From Betaproteobacteria bacterium (lineage in GTDB: Bacteria; Bdellovibrionota_B; Oligoflexia; Silvanigrellales; Silvanigrellaceae): a stretch of 64,000 nt of DNA. The position numbers and the translations under genes are program-made. Shown piece by piece: positions 56,216 to 64,000 of this stretch (position 1 is the stretch's first letter; each line of letters starts with the position of its first letter). The DNA lies in the NCBI GenBank assembly GCA_016868315.1, contig VGHE01000010.1, positions 1-64,000 of the forward strand, written 5' to 3'. The notes beneath the pieces were generated by a model. The model was not told the DNA's origin. It did no database searches and was given only the letters and a program-made list of their open reading frames with translations.

Positions 56216-57196
56216 TTACAGGAAAAGTTTAAGCATTCCCTCCCGACCTAGGCCGATTTCCAGAGATTCCCCAAAGCCTAAAATACAGGCAGTCATGGGG
56301 CCATCCATGCAGACCATGCCGTGGCGCATACGCGAAAAGAGGGTGATGTGCTCATTGTCGCCGTCTAAGGTCATGCGCGTCAGGTTGAGATGATGCCCTG
56401 GAGGGCTGTAGGGCTCCCTGACAGCGAGCAGAAATTGGTTTGATGTGGGCTGGAGCAGGCCGAGCCCGTAGGAGCGGATAGCCGCAGTGCTCCCTGACGG
56501 TGAAGCTATCCAGACACCACTCGAGAGCTGTTTTTCGGAGCACGCGTGTGGGCCTTCAATGTTGAGCGAATAACGACTTGCCGAGGCAGGGTGCTGATGA
56601 CCGAAATAGATGTCGTTGAGCGCGTAGGGCAGAATTGTTCCGGTTGAGGTGCGGGAGATGAGCCGCCGCACCCATTTTGGTTTTCTCTTATTTTCGAGGA
56701 TTTCCGCTAACCCAGAGAGCAGGGTGTCTGGAGAAAGTTGGCAGAGGTGCCCGACCGAGTGCATCGGAACGGAATTCAGGCCAACCAGAGCAACATCGCC
56801 ACCCACATAGTGGCTTGCGCGGAGCAGAGTGCCATCACCCCCGACGCAAATCACCAGGCTGCGCTTTGGTGTGAGACCTGAGGGTTTGCCAGACTGATAA
56901 AAGCTGAAGGAGGTATGCGTATCTGAGGCAAGATCATCGAGTGTATAAAGCCCGAAGGAAATGTTTTTGTGGGTGAGCTCTGTGAGAAGACGATCGAGGG
57001 TTTCGCAGTGTTGATCGTGCGCCCGCTGGAGGATTTGGTCGCTCTGGCCATCACGCAGGAAATAAGAACGCCCTGAGTCCGAATTGAACTCGGCAGCATA
57101 GCGCTCCAGCGCAGTCCGTTTTTGAATGACGATGACGTCAGGTTGCTGTGTCTGCGCGGAGAGCTGCGAAGCTGTGGTGGCAGGCGGCTGCTTCAC
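56216..57196 (-). CDS. nadK: NAD kinase
   Basis: 326 residues. It phosphorylates NAD to NADP. The nucleotide-binding motif GGDGTLLRA is clear, as are the ALND loop and WIASPSGSTAA, in place of the usual STPTGSTAY. The N-terminal ~50 residues are a polar extension. Its start overlaps the stop of ppiD by four bases, so translation is likely coupled. The Gly/Ser-rich STA motif differs slightly from the consensus, but the fold is intact. Confidence 0.9.
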   Translation of the reverse strand: MKQPPATTASQLSAQTQQPDVIVIQKRTALERYAAEFNSDSGRSYFLRDGQSDQILQRAHDQHCETLDRLLTELTHKNISFGLYTLDDLASDTHTSFSFYQSGKPSGLTPKRSLVICVGGDGTLLRASHYVGGDVALVGLNSVPMHSVGHLCQLSPDTLLSGLAEILENKRKPKWVRRLISRTSTGTILPYALNDIYFGHQHPASASRYSLNIEGPHACSEKQLSSGVWIASPSGSTAAIRSYGLGLLQPTSNQFLLAVREPYSPPGHHLNLTRMTLDGDNEHITLFSRMRHGMVCMDGPMTACILGFGESLEIGLGREGMLKLFL

Positions 57197-58728
57197 CGCA
57201 GCAGCTCCTTGTTGCGCTTGATGTCTTTGTTGCTCGTGTAGATATCAAATAGCTTGCGTTGCATGGTTGAGTAGTAAGTTTGCGCTGCAATGCGTTGTTC
57301 AGCGGATTGCAGGCGACGCAGTTTTTCAGCATCGGGAGCTGTACCGTCTTTACGACTGGCGAGACGCACAATGGATTTGCGGCCGCCAAAGTCGAGCACC
57401 GACTTGGTGGTGTCGCCCGTGTTTTTGAGGGTAAAGAGAGTGCTCATCAGAGGATCCGATGCGCCGAGATCTTCAATGAAGCGTGTTCTCGGGGTAACGG
57501 GTTTCTTAACTACCTTCCAAGAAATCGTGTGGGTCTGAAGCAGCGCTTCGATTTCAGCTGTCTTGCTTTCCGTCAAGAGTGTGTTGATTTGCTTTTCGAG
57601 ATCGGCGGTCAATTCGTTTCTGATTTTCTCGCTTAAGGCGCGCCGAGCCAATTCCTGCTTGACGTCCTCATATTTCTTTTCGACGCGTTCGCGAGACTCT
57701 TGCCATTGCAACAGACGGAATCCAAACGGCGTGTCGATGATCTCAGAGACAGCATTTTCTTTGGTGAGCGCAAACGCTGCCGTTGCTGTTGCAGGGTCGA
57801 TGTTTGTCGAGTCAATCCAGCCGATATCACCCTTTGCTTGTTTCGCACTTGCATCATCGTTGGTTGAGCCTGCAACACTCGCGAACGACTCACCAGCGGA
57901 AATTTTGGCCTTGAGGCTCTCAACAAGTTTGCGAGCATCGTCTTTAGTGCGATTTTTCGCTTCGCCTTCGGCGCGTTGGGCATCCTTGTAGGCAATCAAA
58001 ATGGCGAGTGCCCGAACCTGTGCAGGGCGAGTAAATTCACCTTTGCTGCTCTCCCAAGCATCTTTTAAGCTCTTTTCGTTGCCGGCGTCAGCGACATACT
58101 TTTGCACTTCAGCTGAGATTTTTTCATTGAGTTTAGCTTCGCTGGGCTGCACTTGAGCAAATTCAAGGTTGAACTCTGTGCTGTCACGCATGGCGCGGTC
58201 GCTGAGGATAGATTTTGGCAGTGCCTCTGGTAGCGAAATGAGCGTTCCCATTTTTTCGAAGGAGATAGAGTCGCGGCCTTGCTTGTGGAAGTCGAGTTCG
58301 CTGACATAACCGCTCTTAAGAAATTTCTTGTACTTGGCGATGTCGAATTGTTGGGTCTTTTCATTTTGAAATTCGGGACGCTTGCGGATCCACTGTGCTA
58401 CTTCCTGGTCGTAAGGCACCCAGCCGAGCCGAGTGGCTTCTTCGAGCATAACCTTCTCTTGGATGAGCTGGTTGAGGGCAGACTGTATATTTGCTTCCCG
58501 CCGACCGGGTTCATTTCCGGTTTGCCGGTCGAGATTCTCGAAAGAACGCTGAAGTTCGAACATGGTGACTGTTTGTGAGCCGACTTGCGCTGCCATGTTG
58601 CGGTCTAGGGACGAGCCCCCGGGAGAAATTCCGGTGACGGCAAAGGCGATGGCCGCAACAGCAATAACCGAAAAAACAGCCATTGACTTAACGCTAGGGG
58701 ACAAAAGCTTTTTCGTCGACAAACGCAT
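57193..58728 (-). CDS. ppiD: PpiD/SurA-like membrane-anchored peptidyl-prolyl isomerase
   Basis: 511 residues from ATG 58728, with GAGAGG before it. A single N-terminal anchor (MAVFSVIAVAAIAFAV) near residues 16-31 is followed by a SurA-N-type chaperone region (about 45-200), then a PPIase parvulin-like domain with DDASAKQAKGDIGW and PFGFRLLQW, and a C-terminal chaperone part. It helps fold exported proteins near the inner membrane. It is divergent from mreC. Confidence 0.88.
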   Translation of the reverse strand: MRLSTKKLLSPSVKSMAVFSVIAVAAIAFAVTGISPGGSSLDRNMAAQVGSQTVTMFELQRSFENLDRQTGNEPGRREANIQSALNQLIQEKVMLEEATRLGWVPYDQEVAQWIRKRPEFQNEKTQQFDIAKYKKFLKSGYVSELDFHKQGRDSISFEKMGTLISLPEALPKSILSDRAMRDSTEFNLEFAQVQPSEAKLNEKISAEVQKYVADAGNEKSLKDAWESSKGEFTRPAQVRALAILIAYKDAQRAEGEAKNRTKDDARKLVESLKAKISAGESFASVAGSTNDDASAKQAKGDIGWIDSTNIDPATATAAFALTKENAVSEIIDTPFGFRLLQWQESRERVEKKYEDVKQELARRALSEKIRNELTADLEKQINTLLTESKTAEIEALLQTHTISWKVVKKPVTPRTRFIEDLGASDPLMSTLFTLKNTGDTTKSVLDFGGRKSIVRLASRKDGTAPDAEKLRRLQSAEQRIAAQTYYSTMQRKLFDIYTSNKDIKRNKELLR

Positions 58729-58905
58729 GCATGCCTCTCTGTTGGGCTGATTCGCACGGAAGGCTCCCATCTGGGCGCCCTCTGTGTGTGATGATGGTCT
58801 ATGACATGAACCTCCCAATTCTTTTAGCATGCAAGCTTCCTTTTTCAACCAATTGGCTATAAAATAAATGCGTTTTCAATAACGCTCATCCGTTAGGACT
58901 TCGCC

Positions 58906-59805
58906 ATGCTCGTGTTTCGTAGATATGGTTTTGCCTTGCTTGTTTTGAGTGCACTCATTTTTCCGTTTGCATTCTATTCCTCTGACGTTGCGACCCGGCG
59001 TGACCTGTCGTTCGTGGAGAAGCTCGTCTACACGGTCAGCCGGCCCATTGAGCTGGTCTTTAATCTTGTCACTCACCAGTCACGCGATATGGTGCGCTCA
59101 TATGTTGACCTCCGCGGTGCGCGCGGCGAGGCGGATCACCTCAAGGATGAGAATGCGAAGCTGGCTGTAAAAATTCAGATGCTTCAAGAGGTCGAAAAGG
59201 AAAACGAACGTCTTCAAAAACTGCTCAATTTTGTCCGTCAGGTGAATTTGAAGTTCGTTTCTGGCCAAGTTCAGAGCGGAGACCCGAGCTTTCTGTACAA
59301 GAGTATTCGTCTTAATCGGGGGGAATCCGAAGGAGTCCTTCCTGGGATGGCGGTTGTGGCTGCCGAAGGTGCCGTCGGTGTTGTTATGCGAACCGTTTCC
59401 AAAGCATCCGATGTTCTTCTTCTAAACGACCCCAACTCGAACTTGGACGTTATCGTTGCGCGTAACCGTCGTCGTGGAATGTTGGAGGGTAGCGCAGGTC
59501 AGACCATGCTCTTTAAATACGCCGATCGTGGCAGCCGCGTGCTGGTTGGCGATGAAATTGTGACCAGTGGTCTCACGGGACCTTTTCCGCGTGGCATTGC
59601 TGTGGGCAAGGTGTCTCGCATTCGCGTTGAAAAGGATGGTGTCACTCAAGTTATTGAGGTCGAGCCCGCTGTGAACTTCGCGGAGGTCTCGGAAGCTCTC
59701 ATTCTTTTGCGCAACAGCCGAGAGGTCGACGTTATTCGCCGCGTGGGTGGTGGTGAGTGGATGAAGAAGCTGGTTGAGTCTGTGCCTGGCCGCTCGGGGG
59801 GCTAA
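58906..59805 (+). CDS. mreC: Rod shape-determining protein MreC
   Basis: 299 residues. An N-terminal membrane anchor (GFALLVLSALIFPFAFY) is followed by a coiled coil (ENAKLAVKIQMLQEVEKENE) and the periplasmic beta-barrel domain with NRGESEGVLPGM, LLLNDPNSNLDVIV and GDEIVTSGLTGPFPRG. It links the cytoplasmic MreB filament to PBP2 and RodA in lateral wall growth. The start follows AGGA. No mreB lies upstream; ppiD is divergent with a 177-base gap containing a TATAAAAT box near 58858. Confidence 0.95.
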   Translation: MLVFRRYGFALLVLSALIFPFAFYSSDVATRRDLSFVEKLVYTVSRPIELVFNLVTHQSRDMVRSYVDLRGARGEADHLKDENAKLAVKIQMLQEVEKENERLQKLLNFVRQVNLKFVSGQVQSGDPSFLYKSIRLNRGESEGVLPGMAVVAAEGAVGVVMRTVSKASDVLLLNDPNSNLDVIVARNRRRGMLEGSAGQTMLFKYADRGSRVLVGDEIVTSGLTGPFPRGIAVGKVSRIRVEKDGVTQVIEVEPAVNFAEVSEALILLRNSREVDVIRRVGGGEWMKKLVESVPGRSGG

Positions 59806-59807
59806 TC

Positions 59808-60353
59808 ATGATCCGCTTACGCGCATGGCAGGCACATGCAACCCTCATGATCGTTCTGGCCATGGCTATCGTATACTTCCAGGCCTATGTTTTGGGGCGC
59901 CTCGGTTCCCCTTGGTTGCAGGTTGACCTTGCAACAGTTTTCGTTGTCTACGTTTCCATCGAGCATCTGCTTCTTGGTGCGTTGGTTCGGATTTTTATCG
60001 TCGCTGCCTTGATGCATATGTTTTCTGGTGCACCGGATGGCTTCTATTTGATGTTCTATTTGCTTGCCCTGGTGATTGCGAATGTCCTTGCGAAGTTTTT
60101 TGCGTTGCACAAACTGAGCAGTCAGTTTCTCATTTTTGCAGGTATTTTCTGTTTGAAATTTGTTTTGGTGTACGGAAGTCTATCGAAATTTCAGCGTGTA
60201 GCTGATTTCGGTTCGTTTTTTCGAGAGGTGGCACCCTCTGTTCTCGTGACAACTTTGTGCTCCGTGCCACTGTTCGCATTCTTTTCTGCAATTGACGGAT
60301 TGTTTGATGCTAGCTCCCGGCGCGATCATCGCCAAGAACTTGCGGAAAACTGA
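59808..60353 (+). CDS. mreD: Rod shape-determining protein MreD
   Basis: 181 residues with about five to six hydrophobic segments, the usual size and topology. It starts two bases after the mreC stop. MreD sequences vary widely, and the call rests strongly on position between mreC and mrdA, plus membrane profile. Confidence 0.9.
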   Translation: MIRLRAWQAHATLMIVLAMAIVYFQAYVLGRLGSPWLQVDLATVFVVYVSIEHLLLGALVRIFIVAALMHMFSGAPDGFYLMFYLLALVIANVLAKFFALHKLSSQFLIFAGIFCLKFVLVYGSLSKFQRVADFGSFFREVAPSVLVTTLCSVPLFAFFSAIDGLFDASSRRDHRQELAEN

Positions 60354-60367
60354 GGAGTATATAACCC

Positions 60368-62377
60368 GTGGCTGAAAGTCGATTCCGATCAGAGTTGCTG
60401 GTTGACGCAAAACGAATTTATTTCGCTATTGCGGTTTTCGTTTTTCTGGTGCTGTGTCTCACCGGTCGGCTTTGGTATCTTCAAATTCTCAAAGGCAAAG
60501 ACTTTTCGATTGCCTCGGAGCGCAACCGTGTGCGCGAAGTGACTCGTCCTGCTCCTCGTGGGCAAATCTACGATCGCAACGGCAGTCTGATGCTTTCCAA
60601 TCGGCCCTTTTTTGATTTGGTTGTGATCCCCCAGTATCTCCAGAACCGCGAGCAGACGCTCAAAATCGTTTCTGAGCTGTTTAGTATTCCGTTGGAGCAA
60701 ATTGAAAAGAGATTGAATGAGTCTGCGGGTGTACCCCACTTCGTGCCCGTGCGTATCAAGCGCAACTTGACCCTGCACGAAGTCGCAGTGATGGAATCAA
60801 ATAAGTTCTTTCTGCCCGGGGTGGATGTCGATACTGCGCCGCGGCGAGATTATCAGCGCACCTATTCCGCGCATCTTTTTGGTTACTTGGGTGAGGTTAC
60901 CAACCGCGAGCTCAACAACTTGAACAGCCTTACGCGTGATTATCAATATCGTGTTGGCTCAATCATTGGAAAAATGGGTGTCGAGAAAAAGTACGAGAAT
61001 AGTTTGCGGGGACTGGAAGGTAAGGATTCCCTCCAGGTGGATGCTTTTGGACGTCTGCAGACAAGTGCCAATATGGATTTAGGTCTTAACTCGCGAAAGA
61101 ATGGTCAGCGTGGAAACGATCTTTTCCTCACCATTGATGATGACATCCAGCGCGCGGCCGTTGATGCCTTCAAAAACAAGAACGGTGCAGTCATTGCAAT
61201 CAATGCTCAGAATGGTGAAGTCCTGGCCTACGTTAGTCATCCAAACTTTAGCCTGTCCATGTATCAAGATGGTTTGACCGGTGAAGACTGGCAGTTGCTC
61301 CAAACCAACCCTTTCAAGCCGCTTCTCGATAAAGTCACAGGTGGTGCTTACCCGCCCGGCTCGGTCTTCAAAATCATCACCGCACTGGCTGCCCTCGAGG
61401 AGGGTGTCACCAACCCAAACCGCACTTATTCTTGCAACGGCGTTTTCACTTTGGGTAACGGTAAATGGCGATGCTGGAAAAAGACGGGGCATGGGGTTGT
61501 GAATTTGCGCAGTTCTCTCGAGCAGAGTTGCGACATTTACTACTACCAGGTGGGAAACCTTCTGGGTGTAGATAGAATTGCAAAATGGTCGCGCGCGTTT
61601 GGTCTCGGTGACAAAACTGGTCTGGACCTCAATATGGAAGTCACAGGCATTGTTCCCTCGACCGAGTGGAAACTGCAAACACGCGGAGCACCCTGGCAAA
61701 GTGGTGACACAATCAACGTGTCTATTGGGCAGGGCTATAATCTGATGACTCCCATTCAAATTGCCGTGATGATGGCTGCCATTGGTAACGGTGGAAAAGT
61801 CTATCGACCATTTTTGCTCAAAAGGATTGTCGACGCTGCAGGTAAAGTCGTGAGCGAGGAAAGGCCTCAGTTGCGGCAGCGTGTGACGTTCAAACCGGAA
61901 AACATGGCGGTTGTGCGCGGCGGACTTGAAGACGTGGTCATGGCACCGACTGGAACAGGACGGAAATCGCAGGTTCCTGGATTCGTGATTGCCGGCAAAA
62001 CAGGTACTGCTCAGACTGCTGCGCTAAAAAGAACAAAAGATATGGACGAAGTTTCATTTCAACAGCGTGACCATGCTTGGTTTGCTGCATATGCCCCTGC
62101 CGATAACCCTGAAATAGCTGTTGTCGCTCTGAGTGAATTCGATGGTGGAGGCGGCGGTTCTCAGGCGGCGCCGATTGTGCAGCGGGTGCTCGATGCCTAC
62201 TTGCGCAAGGCTCATCCGGAGAAATTCCCCATAGGCAAAAATTCCGAGAAACTTGCTGAGCGCAAAACCAAGTTGCAGGGCGCACAGAGTTCTGGTGCTG
62301 CAGAATCAGATGAAACTGTTGAGCAGGATGAGGCAGACAGTGATGATTCTGCGAGTGAAACTGTCGAAGGCGATTGA
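60368..62377 (+). CDS. mrdA: Penicillin-binding protein 2
   Basis: 669 residues from GTG 60368. It has an N-terminal membrane helix, a dimerisation region (RPAPRGQIYDRNGSLML), and a transpeptidase domain with nucleophile S332 in SVFK (K335), SCD near 395 and KTG in AGKTGTAQT. It crosslinks peptidoglycan for cell elongation. An unusual C-terminal tail of ~40 residues is Glu/Asp/Ser-rich and likely disordered. It follows mreD by 14 bases; rodA starts 14 bases after it. Confidence 0.97.
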   Translation: MAESRFRSELLVDAKRIYFAIAVFVFLVLCLTGRLWYLQILKGKDFSIASERNRVREVTRPAPRGQIYDRNGSLMLSNRPFFDLVVIPQYLQNREQTLKIVSELFSIPLEQIEKRLNESAGVPHFVPVRIKRNLTLHEVAVMESNKFFLPGVDVDTAPRRDYQRTYSAHLFGYLGEVTNRELNNLNSLTRDYQYRVGSIIGKMGVEKKYENSLRGLEGKDSLQVDAFGRLQTSANMDLGLNSRKNGQRGNDLFLTIDDDIQRAAVDAFKNKNGAVIAINAQNGEVLAYVSHPNFSLSMYQDGLTGEDWQLLQTNPFKPLLDKVTGGAYPPGSVFKIITALAALEEGVTNPNRTYSCNGVFTLGNGKWRCWKKTGHGVVNLRSSLEQSCDIYYYQVGNLLGVDRIAKWSRAFGLGDKTGLDLNMEVTGIVPSTEWKLQTRGAPWQSGDTINVSIGQGYNLMTPIQIAVMMAAIGNGGKVYRPFLLKRIVDAAGKVVSEERPQLRQRVTFKPENMAVVRGGLEDVVMAPTGTGRKSQVPGFVIAGKTGTAQTAALKRTKDMDEVSFQQRDHAWFAAYAPADNPEIAVVALSEFDGGGGGSQAAPIVQRVLDAYLRKAHPEKFPIGKNSEKLAERKTKLQGAQSSGAAESDETVEQDEADSDDSASETVEGD

Positions 62378-62391
62378 CGAAGGAGAGTGCG

Positions 62392-63510
62392 GTGCTTTTG
62401 TTCTGGCAGCTTTTCAAAGAGCGTTTTCGTGGAACCCCGTGGTCGTTGCTGATTACGGTTTACCTCCTCGTCGCCATCGGACTGTTTAATATGTACAGCG
62501 CTAGCGGGGGGGAAATGGCTCCCGGTCGCTTCAATGACCAAGCACAGTGGGCACTGCTCGGTACCGTGGCCATGATCTTCTGGGGAGTTTTGCTCGACAC
62601 CCGCTCTATCGAGCGGTTATCCATTTTTGCATACATCGTCGTGTGTGCCATGTTGTTGGCCGTGGATATTACCGGTCATATTGCGAAAGGTTCGCAGCGC
62701 TGGTTGGCACTTGGACCTGTGCGAATTCAGCCGAGTGAATTGACTAAGTTTGTTATTATTCTCATTGTTGCGCGCAGTTTTGCTTTTGTGAAAGGTGTTC
62801 ATGAATTCACACTGCTCACTCTGTGGCGCCAGATTCTTATTATTTTGGTTCCATTTCTTCTCGTCCTCGTTCAACCCGACCTTGGTACATCGGGTTTGGT
62901 TCTTCTTATTGGCTGTTTCCAGATTGCATTTGTGCGCGTGAATTGGACGAGTATTGCGATTGTTGCCTTTTCTGGTTTGAGCCTCTCGGTCATTGCTTGG
63001 AACTTTGTTCTTTATGATTATCAAAAGTTGCGTGTTTTGAATTTTTTGAATCCTATGCGCGACCCAAAGGGAGCAGGGTATCACTCCATTCAGAGCATGA
63101 TTGCTGTTGGGAGTGGTGGTGTTTGGGGGCGAGGGTTTCAGCAAGGAACCCAGAGCCAGTTGAGCTTCCTCCCTGAACGCCACACCGACTTTGCCTTCTC
63201 GGTTTGGGCTGAGGAGCAGGGTTTCGTTGGCTGTCTTGTGGTCTTTGGTCTTTATATTCTCTTGTTGTTGCAAATCTTTCAGATCGCTGAAAAGGCTCGC
63301 GATTCGTTCTCGGCTCTTGTGGCACTCGGAGTGGCTGGTTTCTTTCTGTTTCATTTCTTCATCAACGTTGCCATGGTTCTGGGCTTCTTTCCTGTGGTGG
63401 GCGTCCCACTTTCACTTGTGAGTTACGGTGGCAGTCATATGCTGACTGTGTTGAGTTGTGTCGGTCTGCTCATTGCAGTTGAGCGGCGCCGGGCAGCATC
63501 TGCGACTTGA
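62392..63510 (+). CDS. rodA: Peptidoglycan glycosyltransferase RodA
   Basis: 372 residues from GTG 62392, six bases after AAGGAG; a TTG at 62374 inside mrdA lacks such spacing. It is a SEDS-family protein with about ten membrane segments. Key blocks are GSQRWLALGPVRIQPSEL, VQPDLGTS (with the catalytic aspartate) and LPERHTDFAFSVWAEEQG. It polymerises glycan strands together with PBP2. Confidence 0.96.
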   Translation: MLLFWQLFKERFRGTPWSLLITVYLLVAIGLFNMYSASGGEMAPGRFNDQAQWALLGTVAMIFWGVLLDTRSIERLSIFAYIVVCAMLLAVDITGHIAKGSQRWLALGPVRIQPSELTKFVIILIVARSFAFVKGVHEFTLLTLWRQILIILVPFLLVLVQPDLGTSGLVLLIGCFQIAFVRVNWTSIAIVAFSGLSLSVIAWNFVLYDYQKLRVLNFLNPMRDPKGAGYHSIQSMIAVGSGGVWGRGFQQGTQSQLSFLPERHTDFAFSVWAEEQGFVGCLVVFGLYILLLLQIFQIAEKARDSFSALVALGVAGFFLFHFFINVAMVLGFFPVVGVPLSLVSYGGSHMLTVLSCVGLLIAVERRRAASAT

Positions 63511-63541
63511 GTTAACGTTCCTCGTCAATAAAGAGGCGACA

Positions 63542-64000
63542 ATGAATTCTCCTGAAGTCAAAGCCCCAATGACCCTCTCGCGTTCGCGCGTTTTTATTTT
63601 GGGCAGTGTTGCCACGATTTTTATGTCGGGTTTGGTGGTGCTGTGTGCGCCGAAGAAGCCCGACCTGATTGCAGATTCCGCTGCGCCACAAAATGCTTAT
63701 CCAGACCTCGCTTCTAACGCTTCGGGCGATGCTCCTACACCGGTTGGACCCTCATCAATGCGTGGCGGAAGTCCTGCTGAGAAACTCTACGGCCGCTTCT
63801 GTGCAAGTTGTCATGGCGCAGATGGTCGAGCGCAGACCACGATGGCGCGGATGATGAGTCCGTCACCCACAAATTTTCAGGTCGGTCCTTGGAAAGGTGA
63901 GCAGAGCGTCGCTGCTATTGTGGAGGTTATCAAGAATGGCAAAGGTGCAATGCCTGGTTTTGCCAAGGAGATAACCTCGGAGGTAGAGTTGAACGCTGTT
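63542..64000 (+). CDS. Membrane-anchored cytochrome c (partial)
   Basis: The reading frame from ATG 63542 (AAGAGG upstream) runs past the window end. A hydrophobic segment at residues ~17-37 anchors the protein or acts as signal. A Pro/Ala-rich linker leads to the haem motif C87-x2-C90-H91 (CASCH), then SPTNF and a likely axial methionine in GAMPGF. It is a class I c-type cytochrome domain of the kind found in terminal oxidase subunits or electron carriers. The C-terminus and partners are not visible. Confidence 0.9.
   Translation, partial: MNSPEVKAPMTLSRSRVFILGSVATIFMSGLVVLCAPKKPDLIADSAAPQNAYPDLASNASGDAPTPVGPSSMRGGSPAEKLYGRFCASCHGADGRAQTTMARMMSPSPTNFQVGPWKGEQSVAAIVEVIKNGKGAMPGFAKEITSEVELNAV

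Noticed and set aside
62617-63354. 245-codon open frame on the minus strand
   Set aside because: Antisense to the membrane segments of rodA, giving a polar Asn/Lys-rich translation typical of reverse-read membrane genes.

Overview
This is a gene-dense bacterial chromosome segment of roughly even base composition. It has no insertion sequences, prophage genes or CRISPR arrays, and no gene-free stretch longer than about 220 bases. The organism is Gram-negative: there are many lipoproteins with lipoboxes, an OxyR regulator, MreC/MreD/RodA, PpiD and a putative outer-membrane protein. Several traits fit a deltaproteobacterial or Bdellovibrionota/Oligoflexia-like lineage: DUF3015 proteins, DUF4105, a class II photolyase, large hybrid kinase-cyclases and RTX-type calcium-repeat lipoproteins. 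That placement is an inference; the 16S piece alone does not settle it here.

Layout. 1-483: 3' end of a 16S rRNA gene, tRNA-Ile(GAT) and an immediate intrinsic terminator, with no 23S gene following. 542-1273: cysteine-less glutaredoxin-like protein convergent with BolA. 1464-5068: membrane protein, cyclase-PilZ protein and an overlapping convergent response regulator-GGDEF protein. 5119-7250: holA and aroC. 7333-13842: class II photolyase, DUF4105 lipoprotein, secreted GH1 glycosidase, oligoendopeptidase F. 13922-18773: lipoprotein, OxyR, outer-membrane-like protein, Rel/SpoT. 18879-23061: two uncharacterised envelope proteins, a Gly/His-rich lipoprotein, hemB and an SDR. 23184-27904: clpP, clpX and lon. 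27822-34020 (minus strand): nnr, two DUF3015 paralogues, truA, uvrB. 34103-35509: asnS. 35532-45122 (minus strand): an operon-like run of a 587-residue-class unknown protein, an AsnB-type amidotransferase, a lipoprotein, a 1329-residue kinase/receiver/adenylate cyclase hybrid and a LprI/DUF3298-like secreted protein. 45259-50946: pyrG, a lipoprotein, hemL, dtd and a PhoR-like kinase. 50977-55538: two lipoproteins, a lipase lipoprotein and a PhoB-like regulator. 55651-58728: an isolated nuoB, nadK and ppiD. 58906-63510: mreC-mreD-mrdA-rodA. 63542-64000: start of a membrane-anchored cytochrome c.

How it works together. Much of the window is housekeeping: proteostasis (ClpXP, Lon, PpiD, PepF), cell elongation (Mre/PBP2/RodA), tetrapyrrole synthesis (HemL, HemB), nucleotide and tRNA functions, DNA repair and stringent response. 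Layered on this is second-messenger signalling, with one GGDEF protein, two class III nucleotide cyclase domains (one fused to PilZ) and a PhoR/PhoB-like pair. Many neighbouring genes meet tail to tail with gaps of 8-33 bases, and two pairs overlap (48 and 83 bases).

The most interesting items are the rRNA operon cut short after tRNA-Ile, the overlapping PilZ-cyclase/GGDEF pair with a replaced metal ligand, the AsnB plus hybrid kinase-cyclase operon, the lon terminator buried inside nnr, the tandem DUF3015 genes, and a lipoprotein gene that seems to need an ATC start codon.
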